From: Ramlibacter lithotrophicus
GTDB taxonomy: Bacteria; Pseudomonadota; Gammaproteobacteria; Burkholderiales; Burkholderiaceae_C
Assembly: GCF_012184415.1 (NCBI RefSeq)
Contig: NZ_VTOX01000008.1
Location: 62,001-126,000 of the forward strand
Reading direction: 5' to 3'
Length of the DNA: 64,000 bases
Positions 34,037 through 42,015 of this stretch are shown piece after piece. A program made the translations under genes and the position numbers. Every line of letters begins with the position of its first letter. The stretch's first letter is position 1. The notes beneath the pieces are model-generated. The model was given only the letters and a program-made list of their open reading frames with translations, was not told the origin of the DNA and did not search any database.

Positions 34037-35872
34037 TCAGCGCGCGATCGTCACGGCCCCGGTCGAGCCGTCGACGCGCAGCGTCATCCCGGTCTTGATG
34101 ATCTTGGTGGCGTGGCCGGTGCCCACGACCGCCGGCATGCCGTACTCGCGGCAGACGATGGCCGCATGGCTCATCACGCCGCCGACATCCGTGATGCACG
34201 CGCCGATCTTGGCGAAGGCGGGCGCCCAGGACGGCGAGGTGGTCGGTGCCACCAGGATCTCGCCCTGCAAGAGGTCGCCGACCTCGGCCACGGTCTTGCA
34301 GACGCGCGCCTTGCCTTCCACGATGCCCGGGCTGCCGGCGAAACCCTTCAGCTCCGAGATGGTCTCCGGGTCGGCCACCTCCTGCACCGCGGCCCAGTCG
34401 GCCAGCGACTTGTTGGTGACGCCCCAGAGCACGATGGTGAACGGCTCCTGAATCACCTCGGGCGCGGTGCCGATGGCCGGCGGCGCGTTCCACTCCTTGA
34501 ACTTCGCCATCACGCCCTTGCGCCAGACGATCTCCCTGGGCCAGGTCTGCGTGCCGCGCGGCGTGACGCCGGTGGCCCAGGCGGTGACGATGTCCCACAG
34601 CGCCGACTTGATCTCGTCGCGCCGCAGCAGCCAGATGTCCTCGACGTCGGCGATGACGCCGTGCTCCTTCATGATCGCGCCGACCTCGCGCATCTTGTTC
34701 CAGAACACCGAGTGGAACCAGTGCTCGACGTAGAACAGGTGGTTCTCGACGTAGGGGAACACGGTCTTGGCGCATCCCAGCAACTCGTCGAACTGCTTCA
34801 GGTCCTCGGGCTTCTCGATCAGCGCGCGGTATTCCGCGGTGATGCGGTCGCGCTCGGCGCGCACCTTCTCGGTCGGGCGGTCGATCGACGCGCCTTCGTG
34901 CAACTTGCCGATATAGGTCTGGATGCCCGACAGCGGCACGTTCATCTGGTCGTTCCACGAGCGGTCGTGGTGGAACCAGCCGGTGCCGGTGGAGATGTTG
35001 AACCAGGGCTCCTTGGCCAGCTTCAGGTCCGCCAGCCACTTCACGCCGTTGGGCAGTTTCTTCAGGGCCTCTTCCACGACGGTCCACTGCGAACCGAAGG
35101 TGACGACCTTGTCCACGCCCAGCTCGATCGCGCGCCGCGCGAGCTTCTTCAGCTCCTCGTCGGGCTGGTACATGATGACGTCGATGCCCGAGATCATCTG
35201 CGTCACGCGCTGCGCCGGGATGTTGGGGAACAGCTTCTGCGCGAAGTCGAGGAAGAACACGTAGGCCGCGTAGCCCAGGTTCAGGAACTCGAAGTGGTAT
35301 TGCCAGCACTTGATGCCCAGGTTGATCAGGTCGTCGTAGTTCTTCAGCAGGTGGAAGCCCTGCGATTCGCCCAGGGCGTCGGTCACCACCGACATGTCCT
35401 CCATGTCGGCCAGCCGCGGGATCTGCACGGCCTCGAGCTGGCGGATGGTGGCTTCCATCTTCACCTTCCACTTGGCTTCCAGGGCATCCCAGTTCCTGTA
35501 GTAGTAGCCGGCGCGCTCCATGAAGTGCGGCACGCGGGCGCCGATCTCGGTGCCGTCCTTCACCGGCACCGGCGAGATGTAGACGTAGCCGTTGATGATG
35601 CGGTGATCGACGCCGCGCACAGGCGGCACCATGAAGATGCGGTTGTTGAATTGCGAAAGGGCGAGATACCAGGCCTCGTCCCAGATCGTGTCGAACGGAT
35701 ACAGCGGCTCCGGGTAGTGCAGGCCGTCGTAGAACCAGAAGGTCTCCTTCTCGTAGCCGTTGCGCACGGGGTCGTCGGTGACGAATTGATACTGGTACGG
35801 ATACATGCGCTCCCAGCCCTCGGTGCCGGGAATCTGCTGCGCCTTCACGTCGTGCGGAACGGGGAATTTCAT
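34037..35872 (-). CDS. ppsA: Phenylphosphate synthase subunit 1 (phosphohistidine protein)
   Basis: A 611-residue protein whose C-terminal 100 residues form the swivelling phosphohistidine domain of PEP-utilising enzymes: GILVAP-like GEILVAPTTSPSWAPAFAKI, then VGGVMSHAAIVCREYGMPAVVG with the catalytic histidine at residue 569. That number is the same as the phosphorylated histidine reported for the Thauera enzyme. The N-terminal 500 residues, including WFHHDRSWNDQM, should bind phenol. The protein transfers phosphate from its histidine to phenol. It is the first gene of the operon and is preceded by a sigma-54 promoter. Confidence 0.92.
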   Translation of the reverse strand: MKFPVPHDVKAQQIPGTEGWERMYPYQYQFVTDDPVRNGYEKETFWFYDGLHYPEPLYPFDTIWDEAWYLALSQFNNRIFMVPPVRGVDHRIINGYVYISPVPVKDGTEIGARVPHFMERAGYYYRNWDALEAKWKVKMEATIRQLEAVQIPRLADMEDMSVVTDALGESQGFHLLKNYDDLINLGIKCWQYHFEFLNLGYAAYVFFLDFAQKLFPNIPAQRVTQMISGIDVIMYQPDEELKKLARRAIELGVDKVVTFGSQWTVVEEALKKLPNGVKWLADLKLAKEPWFNISTGTGWFHHDRSWNDQMNVPLSGIQTYIGKLHEGASIDRPTEKVRAERDRITAEYRALIEKPEDLKQFDELLGCAKTVFPYVENHLFYVEHWFHSVFWNKMREVGAIMKEHGVIADVEDIWLLRRDEIKSALWDIVTAWATGVTPRGTQTWPREIVWRKGVMAKFKEWNAPPAIGTAPEVIQEPFTIVLWGVTNKSLADWAAVQEVADPETISELKGFAGSPGIVEGKARVCKTVAEVGDLLQGEILVAPTTSPSWAPAFAKIGACITDVGGVMSHAAIVCREYGMPAVVGTGHATKIIKTGMTLRVDGSTGAVTIAR

Positions 35873-35939
35873 TGCTTGTCTCCTTGGTGTTTGGCGCCGG
35901 CGGCCGGGGCGTCGCGCCGTGGCTGCGCGTGGGCTGGAC

Positions 35940-35954
35940 GCAAGAGGCGTGCCA
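35940..35954 (-). promoter_or_regulatory. Sigma-54 promoter of the ppsA operon
   Basis: On the minus strand TGGCAC (35954-35949), five bases, and TTGC (35943-35940) match the -24/-12 consensus exactly. The start would lie near 35929, leaving a leader of about 57 nt before ppsA. The divergent gene encodes a sigma-54 activator. Confidence 0.8.
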
Positions 35955-36031
35955 CGGGCGCCGCCGCGGAGGGCCGCCGCCGCTGGCGCGGTTCGCGGCG
36001 CCTGGCGGGCAGCGCCGGGCGCGCGCGGCCG

Positions 36032-36047
36032 TTGTTCATTTGATGAG
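36032..36047. promoter_or_regulatory. Upstream activator site, proximal
   Basis: TTGTTCATTTGATGAG resembles the XylR/DmpR-type site TTGATCAATTGATCAA. Its centre is about 110 bp upstream of the predicted ppsA start site, a normal distance for looping by such activators. Confidence 0.5.
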
Positions 36048-36072
36048 CGCGACGGCCGCGGCGCGGGGCGAC

Positions 36073-36088
36073 TTGATCATTTGGTGAA
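36073..36088. promoter_or_regulatory. Upstream activator site, distal
   Basis: TTGATCATTTGGTGAA is a better match to the XylR/DmpR site and lies 41 bp (about four helical turns) from the proximal one, so the two would face the same side of the DNA. The 344-bp region 35873-36216 otherwise holds only the sigma-54 promoter and an FNR-like box. Confidence 0.55.
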
Positions 36089-36141
36089 GTGCCGCACCGC
36101 GATGCATGCGGGAAGACACGGGGCGGCGGCGGGCCCGGACC

Positions 36142-36155
36142 TTGACATCGCTCAA
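36142..36155 (+). promoter_or_regulatory. Weak FNR-like box upstream of the activator gene
   Basis: TTGACATCGCTCAA is a 14-bp inverted repeat with two mismatches to the FNR consensus. Its centre is 68 nt before the ATG at 36217, the same offset as the boxes before korA and the hemerythrin gene at 63131. Confidence 0.35.
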
Positions 36156-36216
36156 GGTCGCTGCCGGGGACCGCCCTACAAAGGCCCCCTGGAGACAAGA
36201 AGTCAGGAGCGAGACG

Positions 36217-37965
36217 ATGGCGAAGCTCTACAGCATCGCCCGCGCGGCCGGCAACGACGTTCGGGCGCAGGTCCATTTCTGCCCTGACACGGGCCAGATC
36301 TGGCTGCACGAGCACCGCATGCTGCTGGTGCACGCCGAAGCGCAGGGACTGCTGCGCAAGGAGTTGATCGACTCGCTGGGCATGGACCGGGCGCGCGCCC
36401 TGCTCACCCGCATGGGATATGCGTCGGGACTGCGCGACGCGGAGCTGGCGCGGCGCCGCTCGCAGGATTGCAGCGACGAGGAGGCGTTCATGACCGGTCC
36501 CCAGCTGCACACGCTGGAAGGGATCGTCAGGGCCACCCCGGTGCGGCTGGAACTCGAGCGCGGGTCCGGCCGCTTCGACGGCGAGTTCCTGTGGGAGAAC
36601 TCTTGGGAAGGCCAGTGGCACCGGCATCACTACGGGCGCCATGGAGAGCCGGTGTGCTGGACGCAGGTCGGCTACATGTGCGGGTACGCATCCGCGTTCA
36701 TGGGCCGGTCGATCCTGTTCAAGGAAGTCGAGTGCGTGGGCGCGGGCCACGCCAGTTGCCGGATCGTGGGCCGCCCGGCCGAGGAGTGGCCCGACGCGGC
36801 CGAGCAGTCGCGCTATTTCACCCCGGAGTCCATCGCCGACCAGTTGATCGACCTGCAGACCCAGGTGGTGCAACTGCGTTCGACGATCGGCGACAAGGAG
36901 ACGCTGCCGGCGGACATGATCGGCGTATCCCCCGGCTTCCGGCGCGCGTTCGACCTGCTGCGCCAGGGCGCGGGCAGCCAGATCACGGTGCTGCTGCTCG
37001 GCGAGACCGGCGTCGGCAAGGAGCTCTTCGCGCGGGCGCTGCACGCCATGGGGCCACGCCGCGACAAGCCCTTCGTCGCCGTGAACTGCGCGGCCATCCC
37101 CGCGGAGCTGGTGGAGGCGGAGCTGTTCGGCGTCGAGCGCGGCGCCTACACCGGAGCGCAGTCGGCGCGCGCCGGGCGCTTCGAGCGTGCCGACGGCGGC
37201 AGCCTGTTCCTCGACGAGGTCGGCGACCTGCCGCTGCCGGCCCAGAGCAAGCTGCTGCGCGCGCTGCAGGACGGGGAGATCGAGCGCGTGGGCGACCACC
37301 GGGTGCGACGCGTGGACGTGCGCACGATCGCCGCGACCAACGCCGACCTGCAGCGGCTGGTCAGGGAAGGGCGCTTCCGGTCCGACCTGTACTACCGGCT
37401 GAACGCGTTCCAGATCGAGATTCCGCCGCTGCGCGAGCGCAAGGAGGACGTCTCCTTCCTGGCCAAGCGCTTCCTCGAGAAGTACGGCGCCGTGCACGGC
37501 AAGAAGCTGCGCGGATTCACCGACAAGGCCAAGCGCGCGCTGCTGACGTACCACTGGCCGGGCAACATCCGTGAGCTGCAGAACATGGTGGAGCGCGGCG
37601 TCATCCTCGCCCCCAGCGGTTCGCGCATCGAGGTGAACCACCTCTTCTCATGCCAGTCGGCGGAGGGCCAGCCGCTCGAATTGGGGCTGGGCCTGGACGG
37701 CAACCTCGACGCTGCCACGTGGGCGATCGGCAAGGACCTGTGCGAGGCCGTGTTCAACGGGGTGCGCACGCTCGACGAAGTGGAGGCCATGCTGATCGAG
37801 ACCGCGGTCGACAAGGCGCACGGCAACCTGTCGGCGGCGTCCCGGATGCTGGGGCTCACCCGGCCGCAGCTGGCGTACCGCCTGAAGCGGCTGAACGAGG
37901 CGGCCGCCAGCCGGGAGGGCGGGCCACCCGCGGAGCCGGCCGGCGAGGTGCCGCGGTGGCGTTGA
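36217..37965 (+). CDS. Sigma-54-dependent aromatic-responsive activator, XylR/DmpR/PoxR-type
   Basis: A 582-residue regulator. Residues 1-200 are the XylR-type effector domain with a V4R segment ([30 protein letters not shown]). The AAA+ domain has Walker A GETGVGKE near residue 263, the sigma-54 contact loop as GAYTGA near residue 309 (Tyr replacing the common Phe) and Walker [13 protein letters not shown]-terminal helix-turn-helix ([20 protein letters not shown]) ends the protein. Effector binding, probably phenol or a related aromatic, would relieve inhibition. It is divergent from ppsA, whose promoter and tandem sites fit this regulator. The ATG at 36217 follows GGAGCGAGA. Confidence 0.88.
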   Translation: MAKLYSIARAAGNDVRAQVHFCPDTGQIWLHEHRMLLVHAEAQGLLRKELIDSLGMDRARALLTRMGYASGLRDAELARRRSQDCSDEEAFMTGPQLHTLEGIVRATPVRLELERGSGRFDGEFLWENSWEGQWHRHHYGRHGEPVCWTQVGYMCGYASAFMGRSILFKEVECVGAGHASCRIVGRPAEEWPDAAEQSRYFTPESIADQLIDLQTQVVQLRSTIGDKETLPADMIGVSPGFRRAFDLLRQGAGSQITVLLLGETGVGKELFARALHAMGPRRDKPFVAVNCAAIPAELVEAELFGVERGAYTGAQSARAGRFERADGGSLFLDEVGDLPLPAQSKLLRALQDGEIERVGDHRVRRVDVRTIAATNADLQRLVREGRFRSDLYYRLNAFQIEIPPLRERKEDVSFLAKRFLEKYGAVHGKKLRGFTDKAKRALLTYHWPGNIRELQNMVERGVILAPSGSRIEVNHLFSCQSAEGQPLELGLGLDGNLDAATWAIGKDLCEAVFNGVRTLDEVEAMLIETAVDKAHGNLSAASRMLGLTRPQLAYRLKRLNEAAASREGGPPAEPAGEVPRWR

Positions 37966-38414
37966 ACCTGACAGCGCCGGTGCGGGATTTCCTCGCGCGC
38001 CACCACGTGATGACCCTGGCGACGCAGGGCGGCGCGGGTCCCTGGGCGGCCGCGCTGTTCTACGCGACCGATGGCGACGCACTCGTGTTCCTGTCGGCGC
38101 CCGGCAGCCGGCACGGACGCGACATCGCGCTGCAGCCACGCTGCGCGGCGACGATCCAGGGCCAGGAGCAGGACTGGCGCGCCATCCAGGGCGTCCAGAT
38201 CGAGGGCGTGGCCGCGCCGCTGGACGGCGACGACCGGGATCGCGCCCGCCGGCGCTACGCCGAGCGCTTTCCCTTCGTGCGACCGGAGGCTGGGCCCGAC
38301 GCGATCGTCCGCGCGCTGGCGCGGGTGCGGTGGTATCGGCTGCGGATCGACCGGCTGTTCTTCATCGACAACGCGCGCGGACTGGGGCAGCGGCAGCAGT
38401 TCGATGCGTCCTGA
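37956..38414 (+). CDS. Pyridoxamine 5'-phosphate oxidase-like FMN-binding protein
   Basis: A 152-residue split-barrel protein: VRDFLARHHVMTLATQG at the start, PWAAALFYATDGDALVFLSAPGSRHGRDI, CAATIQGQEQDWRAIQGVQIEG and a C-terminal YRLRIDRLFFIDN. This matches the small YhbP-like branch of the FMN-binding family, generally of unknown substrate. The GTG at 37956 overlaps the regulator gene by 10 nt and is the only reasonable start, so the two may be co-expressed. Confidence 0.7.
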   Translation: MALNLTAPVRDFLARHHVMTLATQGGAGPWAAALFYATDGDALVFLSAPGSRHGRDIALQPRCAATIQGQEQDWRAIQGVQIEGVAAPLDGDDRDRARRRYAERFPFVRPEAGPDAIVRALARVRWYRLRIDRLFFIDNARGLGQRQQFDAS

Positions 38415-38453
38415 CGGCCTGGCTGCAGGAGGGGAACCCCAAGAAGAACCGGC

Positions 38454-38472
38454 AGCCGGACGCAGAAGCCGC
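38454..38472. repeat. Short dispersed repeat, copy 2
   Basis: AGCCGGACGCAGAAGCCGC is 18/19 identical to 28290-28308. In this copy about 94 nt separate it from the gene end that directly abuts copy 1. The surrounding 148-nt gap (38415-38562) holds no gene. Confidence 0.35.
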
Positions 38473-38562
38473 CAAAGAAGCCATTGGTGTGCTCGGGCGC
38501 CTGCCGCGGTCGCCTCGCGGCCGCTTGCACAGTCTCGGCGCGCTCACGCGCCATCATTTCTA

Positions 38563-38970
38563 CTAGCGCTTCCCCCGGGCCACCAGCCGCAACATCGTCG
38601 CAATCGTGATCGAGCTGAACGTCGCGCGGGCGATCTGGTCGATCTCGGCCAGCACCGTGTCCAGCGCCTGGTCCACCGGCGTGGGCGGGGCGCCGTCGTG
38701 CCGGTTGGCGGGTGTCGAATCCTCGAACAGCTGGATCACGTCCATCATCGTCAGGCGCCGCGCATTCGCCGTGAAGCGATAGCCGCCGCCGACGCCGCGC
38801 ACCGACTCGACGATGCCGGCGCGCGCGAGTTCGGCCAGCACCTTGGCCAGGTGGTGCGGCGAGACGTCGTACTTCTCGGCGATCTCGGCCGCGGGAATGT
38901 GGCGCTCGGGAGCCGCTGCGAATTCCAGCACGCTGTACAGCGCCAGGGTCGTGTTGACCTGCAGCTTCAT
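38563..38970 (-). CDS. Rrf2 family regulator lacking cysteines
   Basis: A 135-residue Rrf2 protein with the winged-helix region MKLQVNTTLALYSVLEFA, YDVSPHHLAKVLAELARAGIVESVRG and VGGGYRFT. It contains no cysteine at all, so it cannot bind an Fe-S cluster through cysteine thiolates as NsrR, IscR or RirA do. It may sense a ligand by another residue set, or be constitutive. It is translationally coupled to the GNAT gene upstream and diverges from the CoA ligase gene at 39602, where a palindrome lies. Confidence 0.8.
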   Translation of the reverse strand: MKLQVNTTLALYSVLEFAAAPERHIPAAEIAEKYDVSPHHLAKVLAELARAGIVESVRGVGGGYRFTANARRLTMMDVIQLFEDSTPANRHDGAPPTPVDQALDTVLAEIDQIARATFSSITIATMLRLVARGKR

Positions 38971-39491
38971 GGGGCCACGTCCATCTCGAGCGGGATCAGC
39001 GGCGCGGCCATCATGCCCTGGCTGCGGAAGAAGGACAGGATCAGCGTGTTGTCGTGCGACAGCAGCGTGCGCAGCTTGCGCACGCCCGTCTCCCGCAGCG
39101 CGTCGGTCAGGGCCGCCAGCAGCTTGGTGCCGATGCCGGCCTGCCGGGCCGTCGGATCGACGTCGATCGCGAAGACCCAGCCGCAGGGTGCGGAGCCGAA
39201 TTCCCAGTCGCGCACCTCACCGATGAGGAAGCCGACCACGCGCTTGCCGGCCAGCGCCACCAGGAACCAGCGCTGCTCGCCCTTGAAGCCGATGCCGTAG
39301 CGCTTGTAGACGCGCTGCCAGTAGGGCCGCTTCTCGATCCCCGTCACCAGCGTGTCGATCGCGATCACGTGGTCCAGGTCGGCGCGGCGCACCGGACGCA
39401 CGGTGATTTCATCCGGCGCGGCACGGCCGCGGCGCGCGCCGGCGCGCCGCGGCGACGCCGTGCCTGCAGGGGGTGTGGAGGTTCTGGTCAA
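38967..39491 (-). CDS. GNAT family N-acetyltransferase
   Basis: A 174-residue acetyltransferase with the acetyl-CoA-binding motif VDPTARQAGIGTKLLAALTDAL (Q-x-x-G-x-G/A form) and VFAIDVDP. The start is uncertain: the frame opens at a TTG at 39491 without a visible ribosome binding site and with a basic low-complexity extension. A GTG at 39401 just before the conserved domain is an alternative. It overlaps the Rrf2 gene by 4 nt. The substrate is unknown; acyl-CoA ligases are common targets of such enzymes. Confidence 0.7.
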   Translation of the reverse strand: MTRTSTPPAGTASPRRAGARRGRAAPDEITVRPVRRADLDHVIAIDTLVTGIEKRPYWQRVYKRYGIGFKGEQRWFLVALAGKRVVGFLIGEVRDWEFGSAPCGWVFAIDVDPTARQAGIGTKLLAALTDALRETGVRKLRTLLSHDNTLILSFFRSQGMMAAPLIPLEMDVAP

Positions 39492-39495
39492 GAAG

Positions 39496-39509
39496 TTGCG
39501 CTAGATCAA
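39496..39509 (+). promoter_or_regulatory. FNR/ANR box upstream of the CoA ligase gene
   Basis: TTGCGCTAGATCAA has one perfect half-site (ATCAA) and a TTGCG half typical of ANR boxes. The expected class II start lies near 39544, giving a leader of about 58 nt before 39602. Confidence 0.55.
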
Positions 39510-39522
39510 AGCTAATAACGGC

Positions 39523-39538
39523 ATTCCGGTACCAGAAT
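39523..39538. promoter_or_regulatory. Candidate operator palindrome, copy A
   Basis: ATTCCGGTACCAGAAT is a 16-bp palindrome with one mismatched pair. It would overlap the -10 region of the promoter predicted from the FNR box. An extended version lies at 63095-63118. It may be the target of the adjacent Rrf2 regulator. Confidence 0.5.
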
Positions 39539-39601
39539 GGCCTGAACTGGCGTCGATTCTAGTCCAGGCCTGCTGCGCAGGCACCAACAGGAGACAAAAC
39601 A

Positions 39602-41950
39602 ATGAGCGAAGTGCACAGTGGGCGTCCGGCCGTCCTGCCAGCGGCGGGTCCGGCGCGCGCGGTGATCGACGGGATTTTCCGCAAGGCGAACGACGAAGGC
39701 CGCTCCTCGCTCTTCGAGCACGAGGTCTACCGCCTGCTCGCCGCCGCCGGCATCGGCTCCACGCCGAGGCACGAGGTGATCGCCGCCGGGGCGCAGCCGT
39801 CGGATGAACTCCTGGCCTCGTTTCCGGGAAGCCGGGTGGTCGTCAAGGTCGTTTCCAGCAGCATCGCCCACAAGTCGGACGTCGGCGGCGTCGCCGTCGT
39901 GGCCAAGGAGTCGGCGGCGGTGCAAGCCGCCTGCCGCAAGATGGCTGGGCTTGCGGACAGCGAAGGCGTGATGGTCACCGAGTTCGTCCAGGCCGACGCC
40001 GCGGGCGTCGGCAGCGAACTCCTGGTCGGCCTGCGGAACACGCGCGACTTCGGCATGGTCATCACCGCGGGGATCGGCGGCGTCGACACCGAGCTCCTTG
40101 CCGGCAGTGCCCGCCGCGGGCAAGCGGTCGTGTCGGCCTCGACGGCGCTGACCACGGCCGAGGAATTCCTGGAACTCTTCAAGCCGACCATCGGCTACCG
40201 CAGGCTCGCCGGGCTGACCCGGGGCGGCCGCCGGCTGGTGACGGACGAAGCCCTCGTGCAATGCTTCGGCGGCTTCATGGCCCTGGCGAACAGCCTGTCC
40301 CAGGGCAATCCCGAGACCGACTTCACTGTCGAGGAGCTGGAGGTCAACCCCTTCACCTGCTCGGGCGGCTCGCTCGTCGCACTGGATGGCCTCTGCCGCA
40401 TCGCGCGGCCGCAGCCCGTCCGTCCGCCGCGGCCGCAGGCCAAGATCGACAAGCTGCTGCATCCGGCTTCGATCGGCGTCATGGGTGCGTCGGCCACGCG
40501 CATGAACTTCGGCCGGATCGTCCTGAAGAACATCATCGCCTCCGGCTATGACAGGTCGCGGCTGCTCGTCATCAATCCAGACGGCCAGGAAGTCGATGGC
40601 GCGCGCTGCGCCACGAGTCTCGGCGCGCTGGAGCAAAAGCTCGACCTGCTGATCCTCGCGGTGACCGCGGACGTCGCGTTCAAGGTCGTCGACGAGGTGA
40701 TCAGGACCGATGCCGCGGAATCGGTGCTGCTCATTCCCGGCGGCATGGGCGAAACCGAGGCGAGCCGCGAGCCGGCCCGCCGGATGCTGGAGACGATCGA
40801 CAACGCCCGGCGCGAGGGACGCGGGCCGGTGTTCGCCGGCGCGAACTGCCTGGGCATCATTTCCCACCCCGGCAACTTCGACTCCTGGTTCATTCCCGAG
40901 GAGCGCCTGCCCAGGACGCAGAAGAAGGCAAAGCGCACGTCGGCGCTCATCAGCCAGAGCGGCGCGTTCCTGGTCACGCGGCTTTCCAAGAACCCGTGGC
41001 TCGACCCCGCGTACATGGTCGCCATCGGCAACCAGAACGACATGACGCACGGCGACCTGATCGAAAGCTTCGCCGCCAACCCGGAGATCCGCGTGATCGG
41101 GGCGTACGTCGAGGGGTTCAAGGACCTCGACGGGCTGGCCGTGGCGCGGGCCGTGCGCAAGGCGACCCTGGCCGGCAAGCAGGTGGTGATCTTCAAGAAT
41201 GCACAGTCCGCGGCGGGCGGCAAGGCGGCGATGGGCCACACCGCCTCGATCGCCGGCGACTACGAAGTGTGCAACGCCGTGCTCACGCAGGCCGGCGCGC
41301 TGATCGCCAGCGACGTCAGCGAGTTCAGCGACCTGTTCTACCTCTCGGACTGCATGGCCGACAAGGTCGTCGGCGGCAAGCGGCTCGGCGCCCTGTCCGG
41401 CGCGGGGTACGACACGGTGGCCATGGCCGACAGCGCCCAGGTCGGCGACTTCTCCATGTCGCTGGCCGCCATCAGTCCATCGACGCGGGATCGGTTCATG
41501 ACGATCCTGGCCGCCAAGAAGCTCGACGCGATCATGGAAGTGCGGAACCCGTTCGACATCAACCCGGGGGCGGACGACGAGGTTCACCAGCTTTGCATCG
41601 AGGCCATGGCCGCCGAGCCGGACGTCGACGCCGTGGTCGCCGGACTCGACCCGACGTCGCCCGTCGTCAGGTCGCTCAAGCAGAGCGCGCGGCCCGGCTT
41701 CGACATCGACAGCCCGGAGAGCATCGTGCAGACCCTGCCGAAGGTGGTCGCCGCCTCGCGCAAGCCCATCGTCGGCGTGATCGACGGCGGCGCGCTGTTC
41801 GACCCGATGGCCGACAAGCTGATGGAGCAGGGCGTCTGCATCTTCCGCTCCAGCGAGCGTGCCACGCGGGCGCTCGTCCGCTACACCGAGGCGCGGCTGC
41901 GCGCGGCGCGCCTGCGCGGCGAGCCTGCGGCTGGCGCCCAGGGCCTTTGA
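39602..41950 (+). CDS. NDP-forming acyl-CoA synthetase (ADP-forming acetate-CoA ligase family)
   Basis: A 782-residue protein with an ATP-grasp (beta) part first, about residues 25-265 (VVVKVVSSSIAHKSDVGGV, then ELEVNPF), and the CoA-binding and ligase (alpha) parts after it (SIGVMGASATRMNFGRIVLKN; FAGANCLGIIS; SALISQSGAF). A phospho-histidine candidate lies in MGHTASIAGDY near residue 545. Such enzymes interconvert acyl-CoA plus ADP and acid plus CoA plus ATP. It is directly upstream of padBCD (65-nt gap) and behind an FNR box and a palindrome, so a role in phenylacetate metabolism is likely, but the substrate is unknown. Confidence 0.8.
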   Translation: MSEVHSGRPAVLPAAGPARAVIDGIFRKANDEGRSSLFEHEVYRLLAAAGIGSTPRHEVIAAGAQPSDELLASFPGSRVVVKVVSSSIAHKSDVGGVAVVAKESAAVQAACRKMAGLADSEGVMVTEFVQADAAGVGSELLVGLRNTRDFGMVITAGIGGVDTELLAGSARRGQAVVSASTALTTAEEFLELFKPTIGYRRLAGLTRGGRRLVTDEALVQCFGGFMALANSLSQGNPETDFTVEELEVNPFTCSGGSLVALDGLCRIARPQPVRPPRPQAKIDKLLHPASIGVMGASATRMNFGRIVLKNIIASGYDRSRLLVINPDGQEVDGARCATSLGALEQKLDLLILAVTADVAFKVVDEVIRTDAAESVLLIPGGMGETEASREPARRMLETIDNARREGRGPVFAGANCLGIISHPGNFDSWFIPEERLPRTQKKAKRTSALISQSGAFLVTRLSKNPWLDPAYMVAIGNQNDMTHGDLIESFAANPEIRVIGAYVEGFKDLDGLAVARAVRKATLAGKQVVIFKNAQSAAGGKAAMGHTASIAGDYEVCNAVLTQAGALIASDVSEFSDLFYLSDCMADKVVGGKRLGALSGAGYDTVAMADSAQVGDFSMSLAAISPSTRDRFMTILAAKKLDAIMEVRNPFDINPGADDEVHQLCIEAMAAEPDVDAVVAGLDPTSPVVRSLKQSARPGFDIDSPESIVQTLPKVVAASRKPIVGVIDGGALFDPMADKLMEQGVCIFRSSERATRALVRYTEARLRAARLRGEPAAGAQGL

Positions 41951-42015
41951 GACTGTTTTCCTGACAGACGGTTGCGAATCCGGGGCCTCGGCACCGATTG
42001 CAAGAAAGGACTTCC

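Noticed and set aside
36142..36182. Sigma-70 promoter using TTGACA at 36142 for the activator gene
   Set aside because: The best -10-like sequence is about 29 nt away, too far for a normal spacer. The same bases are better read as part of an FNR-like inverted repeat.
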